A program made the position numbers and the translations under genes. This document shows, piece by piece, positions 54,205 through 62,323 of a stretch of DNA of 64,000 nt. The notes beneath the pieces are model-generated. The model did not search any database. It saw only the letters and a program-made list of their open reading frames with translations, and was not told where the DNA came from. The DNA comes from Oscillospiraceae bacterium (GTDB taxonomy: Bacteria > Bacillota > Clostridia > Oscillospirales > Oscillospiraceae): positions 50,089 to 114,088 of the forward strand of contig JAAWEH010000021.1 in NCBI GenBank assembly GCA_022794215.1, in the 5' to 3' direction. The first letter of the stretch is position 1. The number at the start of each line of letters is the position of its first letter.

Positions 54205-55029
54205 TTACATCTTCTCCAGGCAGGACAGAATGAGTTTCGAGAACTTGCCCTTGCTGGCCTCGGCGGTGGCGTTGACCTCCTCCCCGGAGAGGGGCTGATC
54301 CAGGATACCGGCGGCCATGTTGCTCAGAAGGGTGAAGCCCAGGATATTCATGCCCGCGTGGGCGGCGGCGGTGGCTTCGGGGGCGGTGGACATACCGCAG
54401 GCGTCGGCGCCCAGAATCCGGGCGGCCCGAACCTCGGCAGGGGTCTCAAACTGGGGGCCGGGGAAGTAGCAGTAGACGCCCTGGCGCAGGGTCAGGCCCA
54501 GCTCCTTGGCGCTTTGACGGGCCACCTCCTGAAGGGCGGGGGTGTAGACATGGGACATATCGGGGAAGCGGGTGCCGAACTGGGGGAGGTTCTCCCCCCG
54601 GAGGGGAGACTCCAGGAAAAACTTGATATGGTCGGTGATGAGCATGATATCGCCCACCTCCCAGTCCATGTTGGTACAGCCGGCGGCATTGGTGACCACC
54701 AGGGTGGAGCAGCCCACCAGACGAAGAACCCGGACTGCGTAGGACACGTCCTCAAAGGAGTAGCCCTCGTAGTGGTGCATCCGGCCCTGCATGACGGCCA
54801 CCTTCTTGCCCCCCAGGGTGCCGCAGACCAGCTGACCCTTATGGCCGGGAGCGGTGGAGACCTTGAAGTGGGGGATGTCCCCGTAGGGGATGACGATGGG
54901 GTTCTCCACCAGATCCCCCATGAAGCCCAGGCCGGAGCCCAGAACCATGACTACGTCGGGGGTGAAGCCGTCCAGCTTGGAGGTGATGTAATTGGCGCTG
55001 GCCTGATACTGGGAGAAGGGATAGCTCAT
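54205..55029 (-). CDS. punA: Purine-nucleoside phosphorylase
   Basis: 274 residues of the trimeric PNP type: VMVLGSGLGFMGDLVENP (phosphate loop), MQGRMHHYEGYSFEDVSYAV, VVTNAAGCTNMDWEVGD, YCYFPGPQFETPAEVRAARI and GMSTAPEATAAAHAGMNILG. It splits guanosine/inosine-type nucleosides with phosphate. First gene of the minus-strand run punA / small protein / mtaD / spoVB onwards. GGAAGGTATCATT lies before the ATG. Confidence 0.95.
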   Translation of the reverse strand: MSYPFSQYQASANYITSKLDGFTPDVVMVLGSGLGFMGDLVENPIVIPYGDIPHFKVSTAPGHKGQLVCGTLGGKKVAVMQGRMHHYEGYSFEDVSYAVRVLRLVGCSTLVVTNAAGCTNMDWEVGDIMLITDHIKFFLESPLRGENLPQFGTRFPDMSHVYTPALQEVARQSAKELGLTLRQGVYCYFPGPQFETPAEVRAARILGADACGMSTAPEATAAAHAGMNILGFTLLSNMAAGILDQPLSGEEVNATAEASKGKFSKLILSCLEKM

Positions 55030-55294
55030 AATGATACCTTCCTTTCTAATGTGTGTGAAATAAAAAAGATCAGTATTTTTATTTTACACTCTTTTAGACG
55101 AAATTGCAATGTAAGAGGCGGGTTTTTCAGGCAAAAAAGGAAATATTTGCCCGCCCCCGGGGCGGGGTGTCCTTTTTGGTAAAAAAGGACAATATCCATT
55201 GAAATGGAGGGGAGGCCTTGCTTTTTGGAGGGAAAGGTTTATAATAATAAAATAAGATCCCCCAAGGGGGTATTGACAAAAAGGAGGAAACATC

Positions 55295-55939
55295 ATGAAG
55301 AAAATGACACGCTTTTTGACGGCGGCCGCTCTGTCCGGCGTGCTGCTGGTGGGCGGCACGGCCGCCTTTGCCGCGGAGGGCGGCATTTCCGTTCAGTTGG
55401 ACGGGCAGGAGCTGAGCTTTACCGACGCGGTTCCCCAGGTGAAGGATCAGCGGACTTTCCTGCCCTTCCGGGCCGTCTTTGAGGCCATGGGCGCCGAGGT
55501 ATCCAACGAGGGCAGCGTTATCACCGCCACCCGGGACGGCAAGACCCTGACCATGACCCTGAATGAGACGGCCGCCACGGTGACCGAGGGAGACAAGACC
55601 ACCGCCATCACCATGGACGTGGCCCCCTATGTGGACAGCGAGACCTGGCGGACTTACGTGCCTGTCCGGTTTGCGGCTCAGGCCTTCGGCTGCGCCGTGG
55701 GCTGGGATCAGGAGAAGAGCACCGCCGTTATTGTGGACGCAGGCAAGGTGGTGGACGAGGCCCTGGAGGGAAAGAGCTTTACTTACCTGGAGAAGCTGGT
55801 GGAGTACAGCGAGAAGTACAACGAGGGCATCTGGGATATGGAGGCCGGCTTTGACGCCAACCTGACCATGATGGCTATGCCCATGACTATGAGCGGTACC
55901 CTCTCCGGCACCGTTGCCGACAATGAAATGAGAAGATGA
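55295..55939 (+). pseudogene. Copper-amine-oxidase-N-type secreted protein, 5' part of a split gene
   Basis: AAGGAGG precedes the start. MKKMTRFLTAAALSGVLLVG is a signal peptide. Residues about 27-145 are the copper-amine-oxidase N-terminal-like repeat domain (VPQVKDQRTFLPFRAVFEAM, TYVPVRFAAQAFGCAVGWDQ), a surface domain frequent in Clostridia. The frame stops (NEMRR) while the sequence continues smoothly in the next frame from 55936, so the original protein was probably about 500 residues and is now split by a 1- or 2-base change. The overlapping ATGA could also allow coupled re-initiation. Confidence 0.7.
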
Positions 55940-56799
55940 GCATGGACATGAACATGAAGATGGATCTCACCGAGTACATCAAGTCGGTGAATCTGCTGAT
56001 GGCTCAGATGGGCGGAGAAGGAGTAGAGCTCTCTGCCGAGGACCAGGCCATGCTGGACGCCCTCAAGACCGACGGCTTTGACCTTGCCCTGCGGGGGGAT
56101 ATGGCCGAGGGTACGCTTTATATGAACATGAAGGGCGATATTATAGCCGCTGCCGGCATGAACGGTGAGGATTGGTATAAGCTGGACATGGCCACCCTGA
56201 TGGATCAGATGGGTATGGATTGGGCCGAGCTGATGGCCGCCTCCAAGAACCTGGACTATACCGCTTTGGCAAAGAGCGCCATCGGTTCGCTGAGCCTGAA
56301 TGATTCCACCACTGCCTATACCCAGGTGAAGGAGACGGTGGAGAAGATCGTGAATGCGGTTTCTGACGAGGGCTTTGTGAAGGAAGGAAACGAGTATACC
56401 GCGATCGTTGCTATGGAGGAGGACGACGCCGTTGTTATGATGGTGCTCGTCATGACCATGGAAAAGGATGCCGTGACCGGGTATGTGATGGGAGTGTCTA
56501 TGGAGGCTACGGAGGATGAGATGACCGTGTCTATGGACATGACCGTCTCCGTGGACGACAAGGATCAGATGACCGCTGAGATGCACATGGACGCGGCGGG
56601 ACTCATGACGATGGAGATGACCATGGACGGCAGCTACACCCAGGGTAAGACCGCCCCGGCCACCGAGCCCCCCGCCGGGGCCAATGTGGTGGATCTTATG
56701 GAGCTGATGTCTGAGGAGATGAACGCTGAGGAAAAGGCGGCTCTGGGCATCATCGGCGGCGCCGACGGCCCCACCAGCACCTATGTTGCCGGATCTTGA
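55936..56799 (+). pseudogene. 3' part of the split secreted protein
   Basis: 287 codons continuing the preceding gene one frame over, with start ATG overlapping the upstream stop (ATGA). It has no signal peptide of its own, is very Met- and Asp-rich (MSMDMNMKMDLTEY, TMEMTMDGSYTQG), and ends LGIIGGADGPTSTYVAGS. That tail resembles a short sequence in Na+-pumping decarboxylase beta subunits and recurs at the ends of uncharacterised secreted Clostridial proteins. Separate, it would stay in the cytoplasm, so the split probably abolishes its normal role. Confidence 0.65.
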
Positions 56800-56819
56800 T
56801 TTTGAAAAAAAGAAGTGGA

Positions 56820-56847
56820 AAGGCGGGGGCTTTGCCCCCGCCTTTTC
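56820..56847 (+). terminator. Terminator after the split secreted gene
   Basis: AAGGCGGGGGC / GCCCCCGCCTT with a TTT loop and TTTTCC following, 20 bases past the stop. Confidence 0.85.
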
Positions 56848-56926
56848 CTTAGGGCGGCAAGGAAAACGAGGGGAAAAGCGTTTCCCAATGGGGGTACAGG
56901 CAGGGGACAATTTGAAAAATTTTCTA

Positions 56927-56955
56927 TTGACAGGCTGGGAATGAAATGGTAATAT
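56927..56955 (+). promoter_or_regulatory. Promoter of the met leader and metNIQ operon
   Basis: TTGACA (56927-56932, perfect -35), 17 bases, TAATAT (56950-56955). It lies 35 bases before the leader ATG and directly after the upstream terminator. Confidence 0.6.
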
Positions 56956-56990
56956 AACGAAAAATCACTCAGGAAGGAGGCGCGTTGAAA

Positions 56991-57083
56991 ATGACTCACG
57001 GTTATGGCATGATGATGCGGAGCATGGACATGGCGATGATGCCGATGCCCACGATTTTGCGCGCCTCCGCACAGATGTTCTGA
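56991..57083 (+). CDS. Methionine-rich leader peptide (30 codons)
   Basis: Too short for the ORF track. AAGGAGG at 56974-56980 lies 10 bases before ATG 56991; an in-frame TTG at 56985 is a closer alternative. The peptide MTHGYGMMMRSMDMAMMPMP continues with TILRASAQMF: ten Met in 30 residues, nine of them within the first 19 codons. It is followed by a hairpin (57084-57109) and a strong intrinsic terminator (57112-57149) before metN. This is the classic layout of a translated attenuator leader in which ribosomes stall at Met codons when Met-tRNA is low. Confidence 0.85.
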   Translation: MTHGYGMMMRSMDMAMMPMPTILRASAQMF

Positions 57084-57149
57084 GAAATCACGGTCTTTGG
57101 GCCGATTTCAGAAAGCGGGAAGCGCGTAGGCGTTTCCCGTTTTTGTTTT
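57059..57149 (+). promoter_or_regulatory. Attenuator: terminator and possible antiterminator before metN
   Basis: Terminator: CGGGAAGCGC (57116-57125) pairs with GCGTTTCCCG (57130-57139), extended by AAA/TTT, then TTTTTGTTTT. A competing partner for the left arm is GCGCGCCTCCG (57059-57069), inside leader codons 23-27: CGGG and GCGC blocks can pair around a small internal loop. A ribosome at the leader stop would cover this segment, while one stalled at the Met run (codons 7-19) would leave it free. A further hairpin, GAAATC...GATTTC, lies at 57084-57109. No SAM-riboswitch or T-box core is recognisable. Confidence 0.75.
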
Positions 57150-57216
57150 GCAAAGAAGGCCGGGGTACCCAACGGCCTGCCGGTATATAAGCCCACTTTG
57201 GAAAGAGGGAATGAAC

Positions 57217-58245
57217 GTGATAAAACTGGATCACATCAGCAAGACCTTCGGCAGCGAGGAGGCCGGAGTCCACGCCGTTCGGGACGTAACATTGCAAATC
57301 GCCCCCGGCGAGATCTTCGGTATCATCGGTTACTCCGGGGCGGGCAAGTCCACCCTGGTTCGATGTATCAACCTGCTGGAGAAGCCCACCGCCGGCACCG
57401 TGACGGTGGATGGACAGGAGCTGACACGAATGCCGGCGCGGGAGCTGCGTCAGGCCCGGAAGAAGATCAGCATGATCTTCCAGCTTTTTAACCTGATGCC
57501 CTCCCGCACCGTGGCCGAGAACGTGGCCTTCCCCCTGAAGGGTTCCGGGCTCTCCAAGGAGGAGACCAAGGCCAAGGTAAACGAGCTTTTGGAGCTGGTG
57601 GATCTGCCGGACAAGGCGGAGGCCTACCCCTCCCAGCTCTCCGGCGGACAGAAGCAGCGGGTGGCCATCGCAAGGGCCCTGGCCAGCGATCCCAAGGTGC
57701 TCCTGTGTGACGAGGCCACCTCTGCCCTGGATCCCCAGACCACCCGATCCATCCTGCGGCTGATTCAGGATATCAACCGGAAAACGGGGATCACAGTGGT
57801 GGTCATCACCCACGAGATGGCGGTGGTGAAAGAGATCTGCCACAGAGTGGCGGTGATGGAGCTGGGCCGGGTGGTGGAGCTGGGAAGCGTGTTTGACATC
57901 TTCTCCAACCCCCAGCAGAGCGTGACCCGATCCTTTATCGCAACCACCTCTAACCTGGGCAAGATCGATGAGCTCATCGCCGCAGATGACCCCCTGGTGG
58001 CGGTGAAACCGGGGGCGGTGGTGGCCCGGCTCAACTATAGCCAGAGCAACACCGGCGAGGCCACCATTTCCGAGATCTCCCGGAAATTCAATGTGGATGT
58101 GAGCATTGTGTTCAGCAATGTGGAGATCATTGAGGGCCAGCCCTTGGGCGGCCTGGTGGCCATCATCAGCGGAGACAGAGTGACCGAGGCCATCGGATAC
58201 TTAAGCGAGAAAAACGTGATGGTGGAGGTGCTCAAGCGTGGCTGA
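57217..58245 (+). CDS. metN: Methionine ABC transporter ATP-binding protein
   Basis: GTG 57217 ([11 protein letters not shown]) is spaced 7 bases from GAGGG and matches the usual family start; ATG 57211 is an alternative but sits against the ribosome site. 342 residues. Walker [16 protein letters not shown], signature [15 protein letters not shown], Walker [14 protein letters not shown] and the C-terminal NIL domain (about 260-342, [20 protein letters not shown] ... [15 protein letters not shown]) that senses methionine in MetN. Drives MetI-mediated uptake. Expression is probably set by the leader attenuator upstream. Confidence 0.95.
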   Translation: MIKLDHISKTFGSEEAGVHAVRDVTLQIAPGEIFGIIGYSGAGKSTLVRCINLLEKPTAGTVTVDGQELTRMPARELRQARKKISMIFQLFNLMPSRTVAENVAFPLKGSGLSKEETKAKVNELLELVDLPDKAEAYPSQLSGGQKQRVAIARALASDPKVLLCDEATSALDPQTTRSILRLIQDINRKTGITVVVITHEMAVVKEICHRVAVMELGRVVELGSVFDIFSNPQQSVTRSFIATTSNLGKIDELIAADDPLVAVKPGAVVARLNYSQSNTGEATISEISRKFNVDVSIVFSNVEIIEGQPLGGLVAIISGDRVTEAIGYLSEKNVMVEVLKRG

Positions 58246-58918
58246 TTTTCTCTATTCGATCATCCCCAACGTGATGGATAAGCCGGAGCAGCTTTGGCAG
58301 GCCTTTGTGGAGACCATCCAGATGGTGGGGATTTCCGGCATCATCTCTCTGGCTCTGGGCATCCCCTTCGGAGTGCTGCTTTACACCACCAAGACCGGAG
58401 GGATCCTGGAAAACAGGCCCATCCACTTTGTCCTGGGCAAGATCTGCGACGTGTTCCGCTCCATCCCCTTCATTCTGCTGGCCATTTTGCTCATCGGCCT
58501 GAGCCGGCTGATCCTGGGAACGGGCATCGGCGTGAAGGGCGCCATCATCCCCCTGCTGTGCGCCACCATCCCCTATCTGGGCCGGCAGGTGGAGGGAGCT
58601 TTGGCGGAGGTTCCCGACGGCCTTGTGGAGGCGGCGGAGGCCATGGGCTGCTCCCCCTGGGAGATCATTTGGCGGATCTACTTAAAGGAGGCCATCCCCG
58701 GGATTGCCCGGGGCGTGACCATTACCCTGATCTCCCTTATCAACTTCACCGCCGTGGCGGGGGCTGTGGGCGCCGGAGGACTGGGCAACTTCGCCATCTC
58801 CTACGGCAGCAACCGCCGGCAGACCGACATTGCCGTGGTGGTGGTCATCATCATTATTATTATGGTCAGCATCATCCAGACCATCGGCTCCACCGTCGCT
58901 AAGAAAGCGACCCATTAA
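58238..58918 (+). CDS. metI: Methionine ABC transporter permease
   Basis: 226 residues with about five membrane segments, overlapping metN by 8 bases (GTG start). The permease signature VEAAEAMGCSPWEIIWRIYL, which docks on MetN, is followed by SLINFTAVAGAVGAGGLGNF. Forms the membrane channel of the methionine importer. Confidence 0.95.
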   Translation: MADFLYSIIPNVMDKPEQLWQAFVETIQMVGISGIISLALGIPFGVLLYTTKTGGILENRPIHFVLGKICDVFRSIPFILLAILLIGLSRLILGTGIGVKGAIIPLLCATIPYLGRQVEGALAEVPDGLVEAAEAMGCSPWEIIWRIYLKEAIPGIARGVTITLISLINFTAVAGAVGAGGLGNFAISYGSNRRQTDIAVVVVIIIIIMVSIIQTIGSTVAKKATH

Positions 58919-58985
58919 ACCGTAAGCTCTTGTACTTTCCCTCGGGAAAGCCAACATTGCAATTCACTTTTAGGAGGAACGTAAC

Positions 58986-59870
58986 ATGAAAAAGAAGAAT
59001 ATCATCGCCCTGACCCTTACCGCCACTTTGAGCCTCAGCCTGCTGGCTGCCTGCGGCGGCGGTTCCGCCACCACTCCTGCTCCCCAGGAGTCCACTCCCG
59101 CTGAGGAGACCGCTCCCGTGGAGACCGGGGCTCCCGAGACCACCGTGGTTACCGTGGGTGTGGTTGGCGCCAACAACGACCAGTGGATCACTGTCAATGA
59201 GCTGCTGGCGGCGGAGAACATTGAAGTGGAGATCAAGGAGTTTTCTGCCTACAACATTCCCAACGACGCTCTGAACGCTGGGGAGATCGACCTGAACGCC
59301 TTCCAGCACAAGGCTTACCTCAACAATGAGATCGAGGCCCAGGGCTATGACATCACCGTTTTGGGCGACACCATTATCGCTCCCCTGTCCCTCTACTCCG
59401 ACAAGATCACCTCTGTCGGAGAGCTGAAGGAGGGCGACCAGATCGCCGTACCCCAGGATCCCACCAACGAAGGCCGCTGCCTTAAGATCCTGGAGGCCCA
59501 GGGTGTGCTGAAGGTGGACCCCGCCGCCGGGTATATGCCCGAGCTGAAGGACATCACCGAGAACCCCCTGAACCTGAAGTTCGTCGAGGTGGAAGCCGCC
59601 CAGACCTCCACTATGCTGCCTGACGTGGCCGCCGCCTTTATCAACGGCGCTCACGCCTCTGACGCCGGCCTGACCCCTGACGACGCCATCTGCACCGAGA
59701 CCGTGGAGCCCGGCAGCGACAACCCCTACATCAACATCATCGCCTGCCGCACCGCCGACCTGGAGAACGAGACCTACCTGAAGGTGCTGGCTGCCTATCA
59801 GTCCGCTGAGACTGCCCAGGCTATCAAGGACATCTACAAGGGCCTGTATATCCCCGCTTTCCAGTACTAA
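58986..59870 (+). CDS. metQ: Methionine-binding lipoprotein (NlpA/MetQ family)
   Basis: AGGAGG precedes the ATG; 294 residues. MKKKNIIALTLTATLSLSLL, with lipobox LAAC, is followed by a Thr/Pro/Glu-rich linker. The NLPA fold has VGVVGANNDQWITVNELLAA, GEIDLNAFQHKAYLNNEIEA and TENPLNLKFVEVEAAQTSTM. It delivers methionine to MetNI at the membrane surface. A terminator hairpin follows before metQ2, so this gene is probably made in excess over the downstream ones. Confidence 0.95.
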   Translation: MKKKNIIALTLTATLSLSLLAACGGGSATTPAPQESTPAEETAPVETGAPETTVVTVGVVGANNDQWITVNELLAAENIEVEIKEFSAYNIPNDALNAGEIDLNAFQHKAYLNNEIEAQGYDITVLGDTIIAPLSLYSDKITSVGELKEGDQIAVPQDPTNEGRCLKILEAQGVLKVDPAAGYMPELKDITENPLNLKFVEVEAAQTSTMLPDVAAAFINGAHASDAGLTPDDAICTETVEPGSDNPYINIIACRTADLENETYLKVLAAYQSAETAQAIKDIYKGLYIPAFQY

Positions 59871-59880
59871 GACAGATTTT

Positions 59881-59923
59881 AGGGTGGCCCTTCCGTTTGA
59901 AAGAACGGCAGGGCCGCCCTTTT
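59881..59923 (+). terminator. Hairpin between metQ and metQ2
   Basis: AGGGTGGCCCTTCCGTT pairs with AACGGCAGGGCCGCCCT almost perfectly, followed by TTTTG. It likely acts as a partial terminator within the operon. Confidence 0.8.
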
Positions 59924-59948
59924 GACCTGCAAAAGGAGGCGCGTTTCC

Positions 59949-60782
59949 TTGGAGGCATTGGGTTTGGCCATGAGCCTTGCCGCAGCCCTTGCGCTGGGTG
60001 TCTGTGGGGGAATGATAGCCCCTGTGGATACGGGGCAAGAGCCTGACGGCGTTACTGTGGTTAAAGTGGGTGTGACAGGAGATCGCAATCCCCAGTGGGA
60101 TACGGTGAATGCTTTGCTGGAAGAGGAGCATATCCGGGTAGAGCTGATAGAGTTTATGTCCTATGAGCTGCCCAACCGGGCTTTGGCGGCTGGGGAGATC
60201 GACCTGAATGCCTTTCAGCATAAGGTATATCTGGAGCGAGAGGTAGAAACCTGGGGCTATGACATTGTCTCTTTGGGGGATACCCTGATGGCTCCTTTTG
60301 GGCTTTATTCTGAGAAGCTCACCTCCATAGAAGAGTTAAAGTGGGGCGGCAGGATCGCTCTTCCCAACGACCCCGGAGGGGAAGGCCGCTGCTTTAAGAT
60401 TTTGGAGGATATGGGCGTGCTGGAGCTGGATCCCGCTGCCGGATACACCCCGGGGGTGGCGGATATCACGGAAAACCCGCTGAACCTGATGTTTGTGGAA
60501 GTTGAGGCCCACTACACTGCCCGTATGCTGCCGGATGTGGATGCTGCCTTTGTGGGAGGGGCTTTTGCACTGGACAACGGTTTGTCCCTTTCAGACGCCA
60601 TATATACCGAAGCGGTTCGGCCCGGCGGGGACAATCCCTATGTCAATGTGATTGCCTGCAGAGCGGAGGATTTGGAGAATGAGATCTACCTGAAGGTGCT
60701 GGCTGCCTACCAGTCTCCGGAAACGGCCAGAGCCATTTTGGAGGCATATGGGGGCGTCTATGTCCCCGGGTTTTCATATTGA
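59949..60782 (+). CDS. metQ: Second MetQ-like lipoprotein, diverged tandem copy
   Basis: AAAGGAGG at 59932-59939 fits a TTG start at 59949 (LEALGLAMSLAAALALGVC, lipobox ALGVC); the track start at 59922 overlaps the ribosome site. 277 residues, collinear with metQ: GEIDLNAFQHKVYLEREVET, TENPLNLMFVEVEAHYTARM and NEIYLKVLAAYQSPETARAI are near-identical blocks. It is less GC-rich than metQ and lacks the Thr/Pro linker. It may bind a related compound or methionine with different affinity. Confidence 0.92.
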   Translation: MEALGLAMSLAAALALGVCGGMIAPVDTGQEPDGVTVVKVGVTGDRNPQWDTVNALLEEEHIRVELIEFMSYELPNRALAAGEIDLNAFQHKVYLEREVETWGYDIVSLGDTLMAPFGLYSEKLTSIEELKWGGRIALPNDPGGEGRCFKILEDMGVLELDPAAGYTPGVADITENPLNLMFVEVEAHYTARMLPDVDAAFVGGAFALDNGLSLSDAIYTEAVRPGGDNPYVNVIACRAEDLENEIYLKVLAAYQSPETARAILEAYGGVYVPGFSY

Positions 60783-60832
60783 GCAGGAAAATAGAATTTC
60801 GATCATGAAGTAGGATCAAAGGAGGTTCCACC

Positions 60833-62020
60833 ATGGATTTTCGCAAAGAAGCGCAGGCCCTGGCCCCCTACCTCTCCGGCCTGCGCCGGGAGTTTCATAT
60901 GCACCCGGAGGTGAGCCGGCAGGAGTTCTGGACGGCGGAGCGCATCGAGAAGGAGCTGGACGCCATAGGGATTGCCGATCACAGGCGGGTGGACGGCAGC
61001 GGGGTCTACGCCGTGTTTCACGGGGAGAAGCCGGGAGACCGGGTCATGACCCTCCGGGCGGACATCGACGCCCTGCCCATTCAGGAGGAGAATACCGCCC
61101 TGCCCTACTGCTCCAAGGAGCCGGGAGTGATGCACGCCTGCGGCCATGATGGACACGCCGCCGGACTTTTGGGCGGGGCCAGGCTGCTCTACAGCCACAA
61201 GGCGGAGTTTGGCGGAGAGGTGCGGCTGTTCTTCCAGCACGCCGAGGAGATCGGCTACGGTGGCCGGGTGTTTGTGAAGGAGGGACTGCTGAAGGGTTCT
61301 GGGCGGGTGTTTGGTATCCACATGGCCCCCGACCTGAAGGTGGGCACCGTGGGGGTCAAGACGGGGCCCAACAACGCCAGCGTGGATCACTTCACCATTC
61401 GGGTGAAGGGGGTGGCCTCCCACGTGTCCAAGCCGGAGCAGGGGGTGGACGCCCTTTACATTGCCAGCCAGATCGTGGTGGGGCTCCAGGCACTGGTTAC
61501 CCGGCGAACTTCTCCGGTGGATCCGCTGGTCATCGGGGTGGGTAAGCTGACGGCGGGCACGGCCTATAACATTGTGGCGGAGAACGCTGTGCTGGAGGGT
61601 ACCGTCCGGGCCATGACCGCTGAGACCCGGAAGAACGCCCAAAAGTGGATCAACGCTCTGTGCGCCCAGACTGCCCAGCTCTACGGGGGCACGGCGGCGG
61701 TGGAGTGGATCGACTTTGCCACCCCCCTGGTGAATCCGGAACTGGGCTGTAAGGAGGCCGGACAGGTGGTCACCGACCTCTTTGGGCCCCAGGCCCTGGT
61801 CACTGACCGGGAGCTGTCCCTGGGGGGAGACGACTTCGCGGAATTTCTGCTGACGGTTCCCGGCTGCTATGCCTATGTGGGCAGCGCCAGCGACAGCCGG
61901 CCCGAGACCCGGCGGCCGCTGCACAACGACGGGATGGACCTGGACGAGGGGGCCCTCACCGTGGCGGCGGTCCTTCACGCGGAGTACAGCTGGAGGTACC
62001 TCACGGGGGCATTTGATTGA
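60833..62020 (+). CDS. M20D-family amidohydrolase (hippurate/N-acyl-amino-acid hydrolase type)
   Basis: AAAGGAGG fits the ATG; 395 residues starting MDFRKEAQALAPYLSGLRRE. Metal motifs: REFHMHPEVSRQEFWTAERI, MHACGHDGHAAGLLGGARLL, FFQHAEEIGYGGRVFVKEGL and the dimerisation insert with HVSKPEQGVDALYIASQIVV. It releases amino acids from N-acyl or amide-linked forms. Last gene of the metNIQ operon, so the product may be methionine or a relative. Confidence 0.9.
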   Translation: MDFRKEAQALAPYLSGLRREFHMHPEVSRQEFWTAERIEKELDAIGIADHRRVDGSGVYAVFHGEKPGDRVMTLRADIDALPIQEENTALPYCSKEPGVMHACGHDGHAAGLLGGARLLYSHKAEFGGEVRLFFQHAEEIGYGGRVFVKEGLLKGSGRVFGIHMAPDLKVGTVGVKTGPNNASVDHFTIRVKGVASHVSKPEQGVDALYIASQIVVGLQALVTRRTSPVDPLVIGVGKLTAGTAYNIVAENAVLEGTVRAMTAETRKNAQKWINALCAQTAQLYGGTAAVEWIDFATPLVNPELGCKEAGQVVTDLFGPQALVTDRELSLGGDDFAEFLLTVPGCYAYVGSASDSRPETRRPLHNDGMDLDEGALTVAAVLHAEYSWRYLTGAFD

Positions 62021-62323
62021 CATAATATTAGAAAAGACTTTTGCGTAGAGTGCTGTCTCAATAAGATGATTCTTTTTAGAAAAAGTTTTGGTTTTAATTG
62101 TATTGGTGGATGAAACATATAGAAACCGAGAAAAATATAGAAAAAGGGAAAAATGGAGCGAAAGATGCTTGCCAAGGATGGTAGAACGTGGTAAACTAAA
62201 CTTGAACATTGGAAGCGCTTTTGGCCTTCCGTTTTTTTGCCCTCGAATTTACAAAATTTGTAAATTTTGAGTAGTATAGTGAAGAGAGTATGCATTCATT
62301 ATCCTATGCGGAGGGCAAATCAA
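62021..62323. other. AT-rich gap with palindrome before the ImmA/IrrE gene
   Basis: No gene is seen. A near copy of the mtaB motif (ATTGACATAATATTA, 62016-62030) overlaps the amidohydrolase stop. A perfect 21-bp palindrome AATTTACAAA-A-TTTGTAAATT (62246-62266) overlaps a possible -35, with TAGTAT at 62272-62277 as -10, about 47 bases before the ATG. This looks like a repressor-controlled promoter. Confidence 0.5.

Noticed and set aside
55920-55945. Programmed frameshift signal
   Set aside because: No X-XXY-YYZ slippery site or downstream pseudoknot is obvious; a simple indel is more likely.
56960-57216. SAM riboswitch or T-box before metN
   Set aside because: No recognisable S-box core and no T-box AGGGTGGNACCGCG motif; the Met-rich ORF plus terminator explains the region better.
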